A stretch of DNA of 64,000 nucleotides. Source: Alloyangia pacifica (GTDB lineage: Bacteria > Pseudomonadota > Alphaproteobacteria > Rhodobacterales > Rhodobacteraceae). The stretch covers positions 1 through 64,000 of the forward strand of contig NZ_FOZW01000015.1 in assembly GCF_900116195.1 (NCBI RefSeq), in the 5' to 3' direction. Shown one piece after another: positions 44,012 through 53,468 of this stretch. The translations under genes were made by a program, and so were the position numbers. The stretch's first letter is position 1, and every line of letters starts with the position of its first letter. The notes under the pieces are model-generated. The model worked only from the letters and a program-made list of their open reading frames with translations, was not told where the DNA came from and made no database searches.

Positions 44012-45289
44012 TCAGCCCAAGGGGCCGGGCCTGGCTGCATGGGTAAGCGATGCGCCGAATTCGTAGTAGGCCCGCTTCAGCCTCTTGAAGCGCTCCGCGT
44101 ACTTGCGAACTACCGGCAGCGGAATTGCTTCCGGGCATTCCTCCAGGAGCGCTTTGGCAGCAGCGGTGCCGAGGACGGTTCCAGGGCAGATTCCCCGCCC
44201 GGAGTAACCAAAGAGGGCGTAGGCTCCAGGGCCGAACTCGACAACTTTCGGAATGTGATCCTGTGTCATCGCGATCCTACCGCGCCAGCGATGCTCGAAA
44301 GGAATGTCGCCGATCTCAGGGTAGAGACGCCTCAACTTGCGGCGGGCCCATCGGCCGTGGATCCGTGCCCCCAAGCCTTCGGAGTCTCCCATTCCTCCGA
44401 CAATGAGTCGACCGCTTTCGTCCATTCGGATCGACGACATGACCAGTGCGGTATCCCAGCACCCCTCGCGCCCCGGCAGAATTTTCGCACGCTGCGCTTC
44501 CGTCAGCGGCGCTGTGGCGAATTGACAGAAGTTCACCACGACATATTCCGGCGCGCAGGTGCCCTCCGCGAGTTGGTGGTACGCGTTGGTGGCTAGAAGC
44601 AAACGTTGCGCCGTAACAACCTGGCCGTTGGCGTGAACCCGCCACTCTCCCCCCTCGCGCTCGATCTTGGTGACAGGGCTGTTCTGGTAGATCTCGGCAC
44701 CCAGCCCGACGGCCGAGCGGGCGAGGCCACCGCAATACGACCGGGGTTGCACGGTGCCCGCGCGGGGGTCCAGAAGCGCACCGTGAAACTGGGTGCTACC
44801 AGTCCGCCGGCTTGCCTCTTCTCGGTCCACGAGTTGAAGCGGCGCGCCGAGTTGGATGCCTTGGCTGAAGCGCTTCTCGAGATCGCGAAAGCCGGCGGGG
44901 GAATGGGCCAGGTGCAGCGTGCCGTTCTGCACCGCTTCACACGCGATCCCGAAGTCCCGAACGAGGGAAAAAACCGCCGAGGGGCCCTTGCCAAGAGCCT
45001 CGACCAGTCGCGTGCCCTCAGCCTCGCCCATGACCGCGACGACGTCATCCGGGGGCAGCCACAGTCCCGCATTCACCAGACCGACATTTCGGCCCGAACC
45101 GCCGTGGGCAATGGTTTCGGCTTCCAGCACGACAGTAGATGCGCCGGTGCGCGCTGCTTCGAGCGCAGCCGAGCAGCCGGTGAAACCGGCACCGATTACG
45201 ACAAGATCGGCCGTCCTGTCTGCAGAAAGCCGGGTCACCGATAGGTCTTCGGCTTTCGTGTGCTCCCAAAGGTTGCTCATCTTGCTCAT
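44012..45289 (-). CDS. amaA: FAD-dependent L-pipecolate oxidase (AmaA-like)
   Basis: This 425-residue DAO-fold flavoenzyme has the dinucleotide site VVIGAGFTGCSAALEA (GAGFTG at 33-38) and the motif GGSGRNVGLVNAGLWLPPDDVV, which closely resembles Pseudomonas AmaA L-pipecolate oxidase. The C-terminal flavin contact GYSGRGICPGTVLG is intact. AmaA oxidises L-pipecolate to piperideine-6-carboxylate, the substrate of AmaB at 37345. The start ATG overlaps the stop of the upstream aminotransferase (ATGA), so the two are translated together. Other cyclic or secondary amino acids (proline analogues, glycated amines) are possible substrates. Confidence 0.82.
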   Translation of the reverse strand: MSKMSNLWEHTKAEDLSVTRLSADRTADLVVIGAGFTGCSAALEAARTGASTVVLEAETIAHGGSGRNVGLVNAGLWLPPDDVVAVMGEAEGTRLVEALGKGPSAVFSLVRDFGIACEAVQNGTLHLAHSPAGFRDLEKRFSQGIQLGAPLQLVDREEASRRTGSTQFHGALLDPRAGTVQPRSYCGGLARSAVGLGAEIYQNSPVTKIEREGGEWRVHANGQVVTAQRLLLATNAYHQLAEGTCAPEYVVVNFCQFATAPLTEAQRAKILPGREGCWDTALVMSSIRMDESGRLIVGGMGDSEGLGARIHGRWARRKLRRLYPEIGDIPFEHRWRGRIAMTQDHIPKVVEFGPGAYALFGYSGRGICPGTVLGTAAAKALLEECPEAIPLPVVRKYAERFKRLKRAYYEFGASLTHAARPGPLG

Positions 45290-46506
45290 ACGGTTGCCCT
45301 GTTCGGCTGAGAATCCTCTTGCGCGGCAGGCCGCACGTGGGTGATGAATCGCTCCAGGCGGTCAAGGCCGGCCAGAAGCTCGGCTTCGGAATAGGCGTAG
45401 GACAGGCGCAAATGCCCGGGCATTCCGAACGCGCGTCCCGGCACCAGTGCGAGGCCGACCTGCTCAAGTAGATCCTCGCAAAAGCGCGCGCAGCTCTCGA
45501 AGCCGTTAGTCGCCATCGCGCGCCGGATGTCGGGGAACACGTAGAAGGCGCCATCGGGCCGCGAGCACGTTACGCCAGGCATGGCATTCAGACGCGCCAC
45601 GACCATGTCGCGGCGTGACCGGAACACCTCGCGTCTTTCCAGAAGGAACTCTTGCGGCCCGGAGAGCGCCGCCAAGGCCGCGGCTTGCGCAACCGAGCTC
45701 GCGCCAGACGTCGACTGCCCCTGCACCGCACCCATGGCGGAGATCATGGCGGCTGGGCCGATACCCCATCCGATGCGCCATCCGGTCATCGCGTAGGCTT
45801 TGCTGACCCCGTTCACGATCAGCGTCCGTTCTGACAGGTCCGGTGCAACCGTGGCGAACGAGGTGAAGGGCACGTACGATAGCTGATCGTAGATCTCGTC
45901 TATCAGGATCTGCACCTGCGAGTACCGCCGCAGTACCTCCGCGAGGGCGCGCAAGTCGGCTTCGGAATAGTTGGTGCCAGTTGGGTTGCAGGGTGAGTTC
46001 AGCATGAGCCATCGAGTGCGTGGCGTGATCGCCGCTTCGAGCCGTTCGGCTGTAAGGCGAAAACCGTCCTCCACAGGGCAAGGCAGGACCACGGGGGTGC
46101 CGCTGGCCAGAAGGACAATGTCCGAGTAACTGGTCCAGAACGGGGCAGGCATGATCACCTCCTCACCCGGGTCGAGCGTCGCGAGCATGGCATTCGCGAG
46201 CACTTGCTTTGCGCCGGTGCTCACGATGACCCGAGCCCGGCTGACGCCCGCCTGACGGGCGATTTCGTCCCGAAGCTCGGGCGTGCCCAGGGTCGCCGGG
46301 TACTTCGTCTTTCCCGCCAAGGCAGCGGAATGCGCCGCCGCGACAACATGCGGGGGAGTCGGAAAGTCAGGTTCGCCTGTCGAGAGAGCGACTATGTCCT
46401 GTCCCTCGGCTCGCAGGTAGGCGGCGCGCTCCGAAAGCTGGACGATTTCAGAAATCTCCAACGACTGGATTCTCTGAGCGCGGCGAAAATTCGGAACATT
46501 CTGCAT
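45286..46506 (-). CDS. Class I aminotransferase (candidate 2-aminoadipate aminotransferase)
   Basis: This 406-residue fold-type I PLP enzyme of the aspartate aminotransferase 1-beta group has NPTG at 174-177, the PLP Lys236 in VNGVSKAYAMTGWRIG and the substrate-carboxylate Arg in LRLSYAYS near the C-terminus. Annotation by similarity would be aspartate or aromatic aminotransferase. In this pathway the missing step between AmaB (2-aminoadipate) and HglS (2-oxoadipate) is a transamination, and this gene is coupled to amaA, so 2-aminoadipate is the inferred donor. ATG 46506 is used; its ribosome binding site is weak. Confidence 0.85.
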   Translation of the reverse strand: MQNVPNFRRAQRIQSLEISEIVQLSERAAYLRAEGQDIVALSTGEPDFPTPPHVVAAAHSAALAGKTKYPATLGTPELRDEIARQAGVSRARVIVSTGAKQVLANAMLATLDPGEEVIMPAPFWTSYSDIVLLASGTPVVLPCPVEDGFRLTAERLEAAITPRTRWLMLNSPCNPTGTNYSEADLRALAEVLRRYSQVQILIDEIYDQLSYVPFTSFATVAPDLSERTLIVNGVSKAYAMTGWRIGWGIGPAAMISAMGAVQGQSTSGASSVAQAAALAALSGPQEFLLERREVFRSRRDMVVARLNAMPGVTCSRPDGAFYVFPDIRRAMATNGFESCARFCEDLLEQVGLALVPGRAFGMPGHLRLSYAYSEAELLAGLDRLERFITHVRPAAQEDSQPNRATV

Positions 46507-46601
46507 TGGTGCCAATCTACCATGGGATTTTCCAAGAAACTGCCGTACTGATACGTGCCCGAAAAGCGATTTGTCCGCACAAACCTTGGAGCTTTTGTCA
46601 C

Positions 46602-47531
46602 ATGTCAATCCCGAGACGCTTCCTGCCCACGATCAGCAGTCTGCGGGCGCTGGAGGCTGTGGATCGACTGGGAAGCGCTGTCGCGGCAGCGCGGGATCTC
46701 GACCTGACGCATTCCGCGGTGAGCCGCCAACTAAAGAGTCTAGAGGAACAGCTGGGCGTGAACTTGCTGACTCGCGAAGGTAAGGGGCTGCGCCTGACCT
46801 CCGCGGGGCGCAGATATGCGCGCTCGGTTCGGCATTGCCTCGACGACCTGGCACGGGCCAGCTTGCAGTTGCGAGCCGCGGGAGACCGAAATGGGCTGAA
46901 CCTAGCTGTTCCGCTAACCTTCGGATTGTATTGGCTCGCCCCGCATCTGCGGGCTTTTCTCGCGGAAAACCCGACCGTTCACCTCAATCAATCCACCCGA
47001 AACTCCGCCTTTGACTTCGCGGCGGAGAAATTCGACGCTGCGGTTCATTTCGGGGCGCCCGATTGGCCGGGCGTCGAGTTCCTCCCGCTCGCGCAGAACC
47101 GATTAGTGCCCGTCGCGAGCCCCAATGCAGGGTTTCCCTCCGAGGCGACGCCTCGGGATCTGCTCGAGATGCCGCTTCTGCACTTGGCCAGTCGGCCGGG
47201 GGCCTGGGAAAGCTGGTTTTTGCAACAGGAGGTTGTGCCCGGTACTCTGCGGGGCCCGCTTTTCGACCAGTTTCTATCGCTTTGCGACGCGGCATTGGCC
47301 GGACAGGGGGTGGCGCTGCTACCAGACTTCCTCACAGATGGGCAACTCGACGCTGGCCGCCTAATACGGATGGGGCCGTCATTTCAGGACTCTGGGAACT
47401 CCTACTTCCTTGTCTGGCCACAGGAGGCCGAACCGACGCCCGAACTGCAACTATTGATCGAGTTTCTACGGCAACGTGGCAAGATCCGGTCGCAACGCCC
47501 TACCCGATCATTTGCGTCCACTGTTGTATGA
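46602..47531 (+). CDS. LysR-family regulator (GcvA-like), divergent from the aminotransferase
   Basis: This 309-residue LysR protein starts at ATG 46602 (MSIPRRFLPTISSLRALEAV) after TTGGAG. The DNA-binding domain includes SAVAAARDLDLTHSAVSRQL and LGVNLLTREGKGLRLT; the effector domain includes LNLAVPLTFGLYWLAPHLRAF and FDAAVHFGAPDWPGVEF, close in type to the regulator at 42986. It is divergent from the aminotransferase-amaA operon with 95 bases between starts and probably activates it. It ends convergently with the LacI gene at 47607. Confidence 0.87.
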   Translation: MSIPRRFLPTISSLRALEAVDRLGSAVAAARDLDLTHSAVSRQLKSLEEQLGVNLLTREGKGLRLTSAGRRYARSVRHCLDDLARASLQLRAAGDRNGLNLAVPLTFGLYWLAPHLRAFLAENPTVHLNQSTRNSAFDFAAEKFDAAVHFGAPDWPGVEFLPLAQNRLVPVASPNAGFPSEATPRDLLEMPLLHLASRPGAWESWFLQQEVVPGTLRGPLFDQFLSLCDAALAGQGVALLPDFLTDGQLDAGRLIRMGPSFQDSGNSYFLVWPQEAEPTPELQLLIEFLRQRGKIRSQRPTRSFASTVV

Positions 47532-47589
47532 AGAGTGCCCTAAGAGGCGCTTAAAGTGAACCGCATACTCTCGAGCCGCAGCAATGCAG

Positions 47590-47603
47590 TGAGAACGCTC
47601 TCA
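47590..47603. promoter_or_regulatory. LacI-type palindrome between convergent genes
   Basis: TGAGAACGCTCTCA is a near-palindrome sharing TGAGAAC with sites at 48814 and 55428. It lies between the 3' ends of the LysR and LacI genes, so it may act as an auxiliary looping operator or be fortuitous. Confidence 0.35.
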
Positions 47604-47606
47604 ATG

Positions 47607-48725
47607 TCAGGCGTCGGGGCCACCATTGACGCCTTCGGTGGTCAAGATTTGACGAATTGATCCGCGCTCCACGTGCCGCGGCACCAGATCCAAAACGCGC
47701 GGTTCGCTCGTCGGGTCGGCTATCCGCTCCATCAGCAGGCGTGCGGCCATTTGGCCCATTTGCTTGCGAGGTTGCGAGATCGCGTCGATCCCGGGGACCA
47801 TGAATTCCATCCAGTCCAAGTCGTCGAAGCATAGCAGCGAAATATCGTCCGGGATCCGCGCCCCGACTTCCTTGACCGCTGCCATGACACCAGCGGACAT
47901 AACGCCATCAGCGGTGAACAGCGCAGTCGGCGGCGTGTCCGATCTGAGAATTTCCACAGCTTTCTTCGCCGCAACTTTGGATGAATAGCTCTTTACCTGG
48001 CAAATCAGGTCGCTCTGCGGCGCAATCCCCGCGTCGTGGTGTGCGAGCAGGTAACCCAGCAGCCGCTGCCAACTCGGATAGTGGTAATTGATGTCCGGCG
48101 GCCCCGGCGGACTCGACGACATGATACGCTCGATCGTCATCCCGCCGGTGCCCGCCAATTCTGCAACAAGAGCGATCCTGCGATGCCCGGCGCGCAATAG
48201 GTCCCCCACTCCTGCTCGGGCGCTCCCGACGCTGTCCAGGCTGATAGAATCGACTTCAAGCCCCTTCACTCTGCGATCGATGAGGACCATCGGTATCCCA
48301 GCTTCGTGGGCCGCTCTAAGATGAGCGGCATTGATGGTGTCGCAAGGCGAGACGATCATTCCATCGACCTTCTTGTCCATAAGGAGCTCGACAGACTGTT
48401 CTTCTAGATCAGTGGCTTCGTCGCTGTTGGTTATGATCAGGCCCATGTCCGATGCCCGCGCGACATCGGAGATCCCTCGAATGATCCTTGCGTAGAACGG
48501 GCTTTGAATGTCACCCACGACTACGCCAATCGTGCGTGTTTCACCACGGATCAGGCTCCTTGCGAGGTGGTTGGGGCGATAGCCGAGCTCGCGCGCCGCC
48601 TTTTGTACCTTTTTGCGAACCGTTTCGCTGGCATAGCCGTAGTTTCCTAGCACCCTGCCGGCGGTCGCGGTACTGACGTTCGCCTTCCGGGCGACGTCTG
48701 CGATTGTCGTTGTCGCCTTCCGCAT
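47607..48725 (-). CDS. LacI-family transcriptional regulator (Amadori/amino-acid cluster)
   Basis: This 372-residue protein has the helix-turn-helix and hinge TTIADVARKANVSTATAGRV to RPNHLARSL (residues 5-60). Its effector domain includes IGVVVGDIQSPFYARIIRGI, MVLIDRRVKGLEVDSI and ISLLCFDDLDWMEFM. An insert of about 30 residues (SSSPPGPPDINYHYP region) lengthens the domain relative to the usual 340. It is divergent from the polar amino-acid ABC operon. The palindrome at 48812-48829 in the shared gap and a close relative at 55428-55441 upstream of the FrlD gene make both operons likely targets. Confidence 0.9.
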   Translation of the reverse strand: MRKATTTIADVARKANVSTATAGRVLGNYGYASETVRKKVQKAARELGYRPNHLARSLIRGETRTIGVVVGDIQSPFYARIIRGISDVARASDMGLIITNSDEATDLEEQSVELLMDKKVDGMIVSPCDTINAAHLRAAHEAGIPMVLIDRRVKGLEVDSISLDSVGSARAGVGDLLRAGHRRIALVAELAGTGGMTIERIMSSSPPGPPDINYHYPSWQRLLGYLLAHHDAGIAPQSDLICQVKSYSSKVAAKKAVEILRSDTPPTALFTADGVMSAGVMAAVKEVGARIPDDISLLCFDDLDWMEFMVPGIDAISQPRKQMGQMAARLLMERIADPTSEPRVLDLVPRHVERGSIRQILTTEGVNGGPDA

Positions 48726-48811
48726 TCCGCGGTGATCCCCGAATTAAAAAATTGTCCGGCGCCCATGATGCCGCGCTGATCACTTGACCGCAATGCGAAC
48801 CTGTGAATTCA

Positions 48812-48829
48812 TGTGAGAACGTTCACACA
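48812..48829. promoter_or_regulatory. LacI-type operator before the amino-acid ABC operon
   Basis: TGTGAGAACGTTCACACA is an 18-base palindrome with one mismatched pair and a central GAACGTTC. It lies between the divergent LacI start (48725) and the binding-protein start (48880). It shares the TGAGAAC half-site with 55428-55441. Confidence 0.65.
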
Positions 48830-48879
48830 AAAGCGTATGAAATTCGCAAGCTATCTTCTGGACAATAGGGAAACTCGTC

Positions 48880-49749
48880 ATGCAACCAAACGTCGCCAAC
48901 GGCAAACTGCTCCTGGCAGTTGCCTTTTCAGCCGCTCTTCATGGAGCCTTGCCTGCCAGCGCCGCCGTGATCGAAGAGCTGCACGCGCAGGTACCCCAGG
49001 ACCTTATCGAAAACGGAATCGACATCGCGGTCTTCAACGACTGGGCACCCGACGAATTCCTCGAAGACGGCCAACTGAAAGGCTGGAGTGTCGAACTGTC
49101 TCAGGCGATTTCGGACCGGTTGGGCGTGTCATTCAACTACGTCCCGACCGGTTGGGACGCGATCATACCTGGGCTGATATCTGGGCGATTCGATGCCGCC
49201 TTCGCCTCGATGGGCGCGACAGAAGAGCGCCTGAAATCTCTTGACTTCGTGTCCCAACGTACGGCCGGCACCGGGTTTGCCTTCCTGAAATCTTCCGGCC
49301 TGAAGATCGAAGAACGCGAAGATGTCTGCGGACATTCCTCCGCAATCATCAATGGCTCCTGGGATCACGATCTGATGGAGACGCTGAACGCCGAGGTCTG
49401 TAGCGCCCAAGGTCTCGAGCCGATCGACATCCAGACCTTCTCGAGCCAATCCGCAGCGGAACTTGCTGTGCAGTCTGGCCGTGTCGACATGACCGCCGCC
49501 GCTCGGGCTAAGCTGGTCTACATGGCGAAGAACAACCCGGTCTTCGAGGTTGGTGGCCTTGAGGCCGCCGCGACTCACTCCTGCATCGGCGTTCCGAAAG
49601 ATAGCAAGATCGGCCCAATTTTTACCGCTGCAATTCAAGCCCTGATCGAGGACGGCACCTACGAACAAATCATGGGGAACTGGGGTCTCAACAACGACTC
49701 TATGCTCTCCGAAGCGGCGCTGATCACCGAGACGAACCCGACGCCATGA
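48880..49749 (+). CDS. Polar amino-acid-type ABC binding protein (third importer)
   Basis: This 289-residue SBP_bac_3 protein has a Sec signal of about 28 residues (LLLAVAFSAALHGALPASA). The mature sequence has the family motifs LKGWSVELSQAISDRLGVSF, WDAIIPGLISGRFDAAFASM, TEERLKSLDF and GTYEQIMGNWG. It is related to binding proteins for polar or basic amino acids and opines. It is the first gene of a binding protein-permease-ATPase operon and is controlled, by context, by the divergent LacI. A glycated amino acid is the ligand suggested by the FrlBD genes nearby; this is inference. Confidence 0.88.
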   Translation: MQPNVANGKLLLAVAFSAALHGALPASAAVIEELHAQVPQDLIENGIDIAVFNDWAPDEFLEDGQLKGWSVELSQAISDRLGVSFNYVPTGWDAIIPGLISGRFDAAFASMGATEERLKSLDFVSQRTAGTGFAFLKSSGLKIEEREDVCGHSSAIINGSWDHDLMETLNAEVCSAQGLEPIDIQTFSSQSAAELAVQSGRVDMTAAARAKLVYMAKNNPVFEVGGLEAAATHSCIGVPKDSKIGPIFTAAIQALIEDGTYEQIMGNWGLNNDSMLSEAALITETNPTP

Positions 49750-49764
49750 GGTCGGTCCGCTTCA

Positions 49765-49789
49765 CCTCGGCGCGCCAACCGCGCCGGGG
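49765..49789 (+). terminator. Intercistronic hairpin after third binding protein
   Basis: CCTCGGCGCG (49765-49774) pairs with CGCGCCGGGG (49780-49789) over ten positions including one G-T pair, with a five-base loop, 16 bases after the binding-protein stop. No T-run follows. Confidence 0.55.
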
Positions 49790-49836
49790 AAATGTTTCCG
49801 CCGCGCCGCAGCCAGGCGCCAAGCCAGGAAAGCGTC

Positions 49837-50775
49837 ATGCCTGAAACCAAAACGAAACCCACGCCAAGCCGAGACATTCATGCGGCTACTCCCGTTCCAG
49901 TCCGCCACATGGGCCAGTGGTTGGCCGGGGCAGTCTTGCTGGTCGTCGCCTTGCTCTTCCTCGAAGTGCTGGTGAACAACCCGAACATGCAATGGGCCGT
50001 TGTATTCGAATACCTCTTTTCACCCGATATCCTGAAGGGGCTGGGTATCACCCTCATGCTCACCTTATTGGCGATGCTGCTGGGTCTGTTGCTCGGCGTC
50101 ATCCTGGCCGTCATGCGACTCAGTTCCTCGCGGGTCTTCCAGTCGGTCGCATGGGGCTGGATCTGGTTCTTCCGTGGGGTGCCGCCGCTCGTTCAACTAA
50201 TCTTTTGGTACAATATGGCGCTGCTGATCCCACGGATCACCATCTCTGTACCATTCGGCCCGACGCTGGTGAACTGGGACGTCAACGACCTCATCACCCC
50301 TTTCAGCGCGGCCATAATGGGACTGGCCTTTACTGAGAGCGCCTATGCAGCCGAAATGCTGCGCGCAGGCATTCGCGCCGTGAGCGGCGGTCAGACAGAG
50401 GCGTGCGCCACGCTCGGTATGACCCGCTGGCAATCGCTGCGCCGGATCGTTTTGCCGCAGGCGCTGCGCATCGTGATACCGCCGATTGGGAACGACACCA
50501 TCTCTATGCTCAAGTTTTCCAGTCTCGTGAGTATCCTGGCCCTGCCCGACTTGCTGTATTCGGCGCAGATGATCTATGCCCGAACCTACCAGACGATCCC
50601 CCTACTGATCGTCGCCACGATCTGGTACCTGGTTCTGACCACCGCATTCACCTTAATCGAGCACGCCGTTGAGGCACACTTCGATGTGACGCGCAGCCGT
50701 CCCAGCCTTTCCCGGGCTTTGGTAAGCAATCTCAAGGCGCCTTTCGCGCTGCGCCGAAAGGAGGATCTCGCATGA
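49837..50775 (+). CDS. Amino-acid ABC transporter permease (third importer)
   Basis: This 312-residue permease is of the HisMQ/GlnP type. After a 35-residue hydrophilic N-terminus it has hydrophobic segments at about 37-60, 82-110, 120-145, 175-200 and 265-290. The EAA loop is [27 protein letters not shown]. Only one permease gene is present, so it may form a homodimer. ATG 49837 is chosen because AGGAA lies just upstream; an ATG at 49792 is possible. It overlaps the ATPase gene by four bases. Confidence 0.88.
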   Translation: MPETKTKPTPSRDIHAATPVPVRHMGQWLAGAVLLVVALLFLEVLVNNPNMQWAVVFEYLFSPDILKGLGITLMLTLLAMLLGLLLGVILAVMRLSSSRVFQSVAWGWIWFFRGVPPLVQLIFWYNMALLIPRITISVPFGPTLVNWDVNDLITPFSAAIMGLAFTESAYAAEMLRAGIRAVSGGQTEACATLGMTRWQSLRRIVLPQALRIVIPPIGNDTISMLKFSSLVSILALPDLLYSAQMIYARTYQTIPLLIVATIWYLVLTTAFTLIEHAVEAHFDVTRSRPSLSRALVSNLKAPFALRRKEDLA

Positions 50776-51545
50776 CTACGCCGCTTCTCAAGGTCGAACG
50801 GCTTCGCAAGAGCTTCGGCAACCACGAGGTGCTTTCGGGCATCGACATGGAGGTGCATCGGGGGGATGTAACCTGCATTGTCGGCCCCTCCGGTTCGGGC
50901 AAATCGACCTTGCTGCGCTGTCTCAACCACCTGGAAAAGCCAAGTTCGGGCGCTGTCTTCCTCAAGGGAGAGCCTATCGGACTGAAATGGAGGGGTGAGC
51001 GACTCTTTGAGATGAGTTTCAACGAACTTGCCAAGCAGCGGCAGAAAATGGGCATGGTGTTTCAGGGTTTCCATCTCTTTCCGCATCTGACAGCGCTCCA
51101 GAACGTGAGCGAGGCGCCGATGATCGTTTCTGGCGTGCCGCGTGCAAGGGCCGAGTCTGAGGCCATGGAACTTCTGGCCAAGGTGGGGCTTGGCGACCGT
51201 GCTGGGCATTATCCCCACCAATTGTCGGGCGGACAGCAGCAGCGCTGTGCTATCGCCCGAGCCCTTGCCATGAAGCCCGAGCTCGTGCTCTTCGACGAGC
51301 CAACATCCGCTCTCGACCCAGAACTGATCGGAGAAGTGCTGTCCGTAATGCGCGATCTCGCGCGAGAAGGCACGACGATGGTCGTCGTGACGCATGAGAT
51401 GAGCTTCGCCCGGGACGTTGCGGAGCATCTCATTTTCATGGATGGCGGTGTGATTGTCGAAGAGGGCAACCCCCGAGAGGTTTTGGCCCACCCACGCGAG
51501 GAGCGCACCCGCGCATTCCTCTCTCGAGTGCTCGAAACCGCCTGA
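50772..51545 (+). CDS. Amino-acid ABC transporter ATPase (third importer)
   Basis: This 257-residue GlnQ/HisP-type ATPase has Walker [10 protein letters not shown] (38-46), Q-loop [10 protein letters not shown], signature LSGGQQQR, Walker [15 protein letters not shown] and switch His in [12 protein letters not shown]. Length is standard, without an accessory domain. The gene begins inside the stop codon of the permease, which couples expression. A bidirectional terminator-like hairpin separates it from the convergent TRAP operon. Confidence 0.92.
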   Translation: MTTPLLKVERLRKSFGNHEVLSGIDMEVHRGDVTCIVGPSGSGKSTLLRCLNHLEKPSSGAVFLKGEPIGLKWRGERLFEMSFNELAKQRQKMGMVFQGFHLFPHLTALQNVSEAPMIVSGVPRARAESEAMELLAKVGLGDRAGHYPHQLSGGQQQRCAIARALAMKPELVLFDEPTSALDPELIGEVLSVMRDLAREGTTMVVVTHEMSFARDVAEHLIFMDGGVIVEEGNPREVLAHPREERTRAFLSRVLETA

Positions 51546-51565
51546 GGTGAGGCGTCCACTGCAAA

Positions 51566-51600
51566 AAATGGCCCCGAGCGATACCACGCCGGGGCCATTT
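51566..51600. terminator. Bidirectional terminator between ABC and TRAP operons
   Basis: AAATGGCCCCG (51566-51576) and CGGGGCCATTT (51590-51600) form an 11-base stem with a 13-base loop between convergent stops at 51545 and 51609. The A-run at 51563-51568 gives a U-tract for the minus-strand transcript and the ATTT end a short one for the plus strand. Confidence 0.75.
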
Positions 51601-51608
51601 CCAATGCT

Positions 51609-52883
51609 TCAGTACAGCAGATTTGGCAGCACGGTCACGAGCGGAGGCACAAAGGTCAGCAATAAAAGTACCGCCACCAGCGCCGCGAGGAATGGCAAGG
51701 CTTCACGGGTGAACTCCTCGATCGAGCATTTAGTGATCGAGCAAACGGTAAACAGCACCGTCCCCACCGGCGGCGTGATCGACCCAATGGTGGTGTTGAA
51801 AACCAGCACAATTCCGAAGTGTACCGGATCAATCCCGAGGGTCCGGGTCACTTCCAACAAGACAGGCACCAGGATAATCATCAGCGCCAGGCCTTCGAGC
51901 AACGTGCCCAGCACCAGCAACAGCAGATTTATAACTAGCAACACGACCCACTTGTTGTCAGAAACTCCTAGAAGAACGGCAATCAGTTTCTGCGGCGCTT
52001 GCTCCAATGCGAGGATCATCGAGAAGACGGCAGCAGCTGCTATTATGAACAGCACGTTGGCAGTGGTGCGCGCGGATTCCCGGAGTAGGTCGTAGGTTTC
52101 GCTCCAGTGAAAGCCGCGATAGATCACCAACCCCACGACGAAGGCATAGAGCGCCGCGATCGCGCCCAGTTCGGTGGGAGTGAACCAGCCGCCACGAAGC
52201 CCCACGAGCAGGAGGACTGGCATGGCCAACGCCCATCCCGCGCTTTTGGCGCGGGCCGCGATTTCCGGCGCAGGCAGGCGGGTGGCGCGTTCGGGCGCGT
52301 AGCCGCGGCGCTTTGACACAATCCGAACCGTCACGAGAAGCGCAGCGGTTATGAGCATTGCCGGAATCACGCCGGCGGTGAAGAGTTTTCCAATCGAGGT
52401 ATCGGTCAACAAGCCATAGATGATCAGGCCGATCGATGGCGGCATGATCGGGGCAATTGCCCCCGAGGCAGCACTCACCACGGACGCGAACCCGTTCGAA
52501 TATCCGCGTTCGCGCATGATCGGTGCAATCGTTCGGGCATCGATGGCGGCATCGGCGTTGGAGGAGCCGGACATCGCGCCAAGGAACAGTGAATTCATCA
52601 CCGCTACCTGCGCCAGCCCCCCCCACCAGTGGCCTACCAGGCCATCGGCGAGATGGTAGAGCCGCCGCGCGATACCCCCGCGGGCCATGGCGGCACCGGC
52701 AACGATGAAGAAGGGCACAGCCAGCAGAGGAAAGCTCTCGAGCGCCGAGCCCATTCTCTGGGCCACGATTGATGCCATAAGGGGGTTCAGGATGAAGTAG
52801 ATGGTGGAGGCGCCAAGGATCACGAAGGCGATCGGTACGCCCACCGCGAGTAGAAGCAGGAAGGTCAGGGCAGCAGTCATCAT
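51609..52883 (-). CDS. dctM: TRAP transporter large permease (DctM)
   Basis: This 424-residue integral membrane protein of the DctM family has about 12 hydrophobic segments and the motifs LGAMSGSSNADAAI, GAIAPIMPPSIGLIIYG and FNTTIGSITPPVGTVLF. With DctQ (52890) and DctP (53469) it forms a sodium-coupled importer that takes substrate from the binding protein. It is the last gene of a minus-strand operon headed by an FrlD-like kinase, so the substrate is probably a sugar acid or Amadori compound rather than a C4-dicarboxylate. Gene order P-Q-M is standard. Confidence 0.93.
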   Translation of the reverse strand: MMTAALTFLLLLAVGVPIAFVILGASTIYFILNPLMASIVAQRMGSALESFPLLAVPFFIVAGAAMARGGIARRLYHLADGLVGHWWGGLAQVAVMNSLFLGAMSGSSNADAAIDARTIAPIMRERGYSNGFASVVSAASGAIAPIMPPSIGLIIYGLLTDTSIGKLFTAGVIPAMLITAALLVTVRIVSKRRGYAPERATRLPAPEIAARAKSAGWALAMPVLLLVGLRGGWFTPTELGAIAALYAFVVGLVIYRGFHWSETYDLLRESARTTANVLFIIAAAAVFSMILALEQAPQKLIAVLLGVSDNKWVVLLVINLLLLVLGTLLEGLALMIILVPVLLEVTRTLGIDPVHFGIVLVFNTTIGSITPPVGTVLFTVCSITKCSIEEFTREALPFLAALVAVLLLLTFVPPLVTVLPNLLY

Positions 52884-52889
52884 GGGAAT

Positions 52890-53372
52890 TTAGTCCAAGG
52901 GTGTCGGGCGATGGGTCGTGAGCAGCCGCCACAGGCGCTGGCTTTCGACCAGCATTAGCGCGCCCATGGCTCCAACCAATCCGGCGGAGACGATCCACTT
53001 CGGCCAACCGAGAGATACGAAACGGGTGAAGCGTGAGCCCTGCACCTGTGAGATGCCAGAGCGGGCGATCTCGAAGGCGATGGCAATTACCGCAACGTGG
53101 ACCAGCACCTGCACCCAGTAGCGCACAATGGTGGGGAGTCGGTCACTGAAGAACCGGATACCGAACAGTTCGCCCTGCCGCGCCGTATCGACCATTCCAA
53201 ACCAGACGACCCCGGCGAGCGCGACGATGGCAAGGTCATGGGCGACGTGGATCGATGTAGACAGGAATAACCGCGCGAACACGTCAGCGCTGACGATCAA
53301 CAGGACGATCCCGAGCAATGTCGCCGGCACAGCTGCACCTAGAAGGGTCAGGAAACCCGATAGTATGCGCAT
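52890..53372 (-). CDS. dctQ: TRAP transporter small permease (DctQ)
   Basis: This protein of about 160 residues has four predicted transmembrane helices (about 5-27, 40-60, 80-100, 120-142) and the DctQ-typical WFGMVDTARQGELFGIRFF. It links the large subunit and the binding protein. ATG 53372 is preferred because GGGA stands seven bases upstream; ATG 53378 is an alternative. It is separated from dctM by only six bases. Confidence 0.88.
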   Translation of the reverse strand: MRILSGFLTLLGAAVPATLLGIVLLIVSADVFARLFLSTSIHVAHDLAIVALAGVVWFGMVDTARQGELFGIRFFSDRLPTIVRYWVQVLVHVAVIAIAFEIARSGISQVQGSRFTRFVSLGWPKWIVSAGLVGAMGALMLVESQRLWRLLTTHRPTPLD

Positions 53373-53468
53373 TAGCATTTCCCAAATAGAGGCTACAGGA
53401 AACTCGTGCAGCCAATGGAAGGGGGACGACCGGGGCGAATGTCAGACCCAGGTCGTCCGAAACATGGT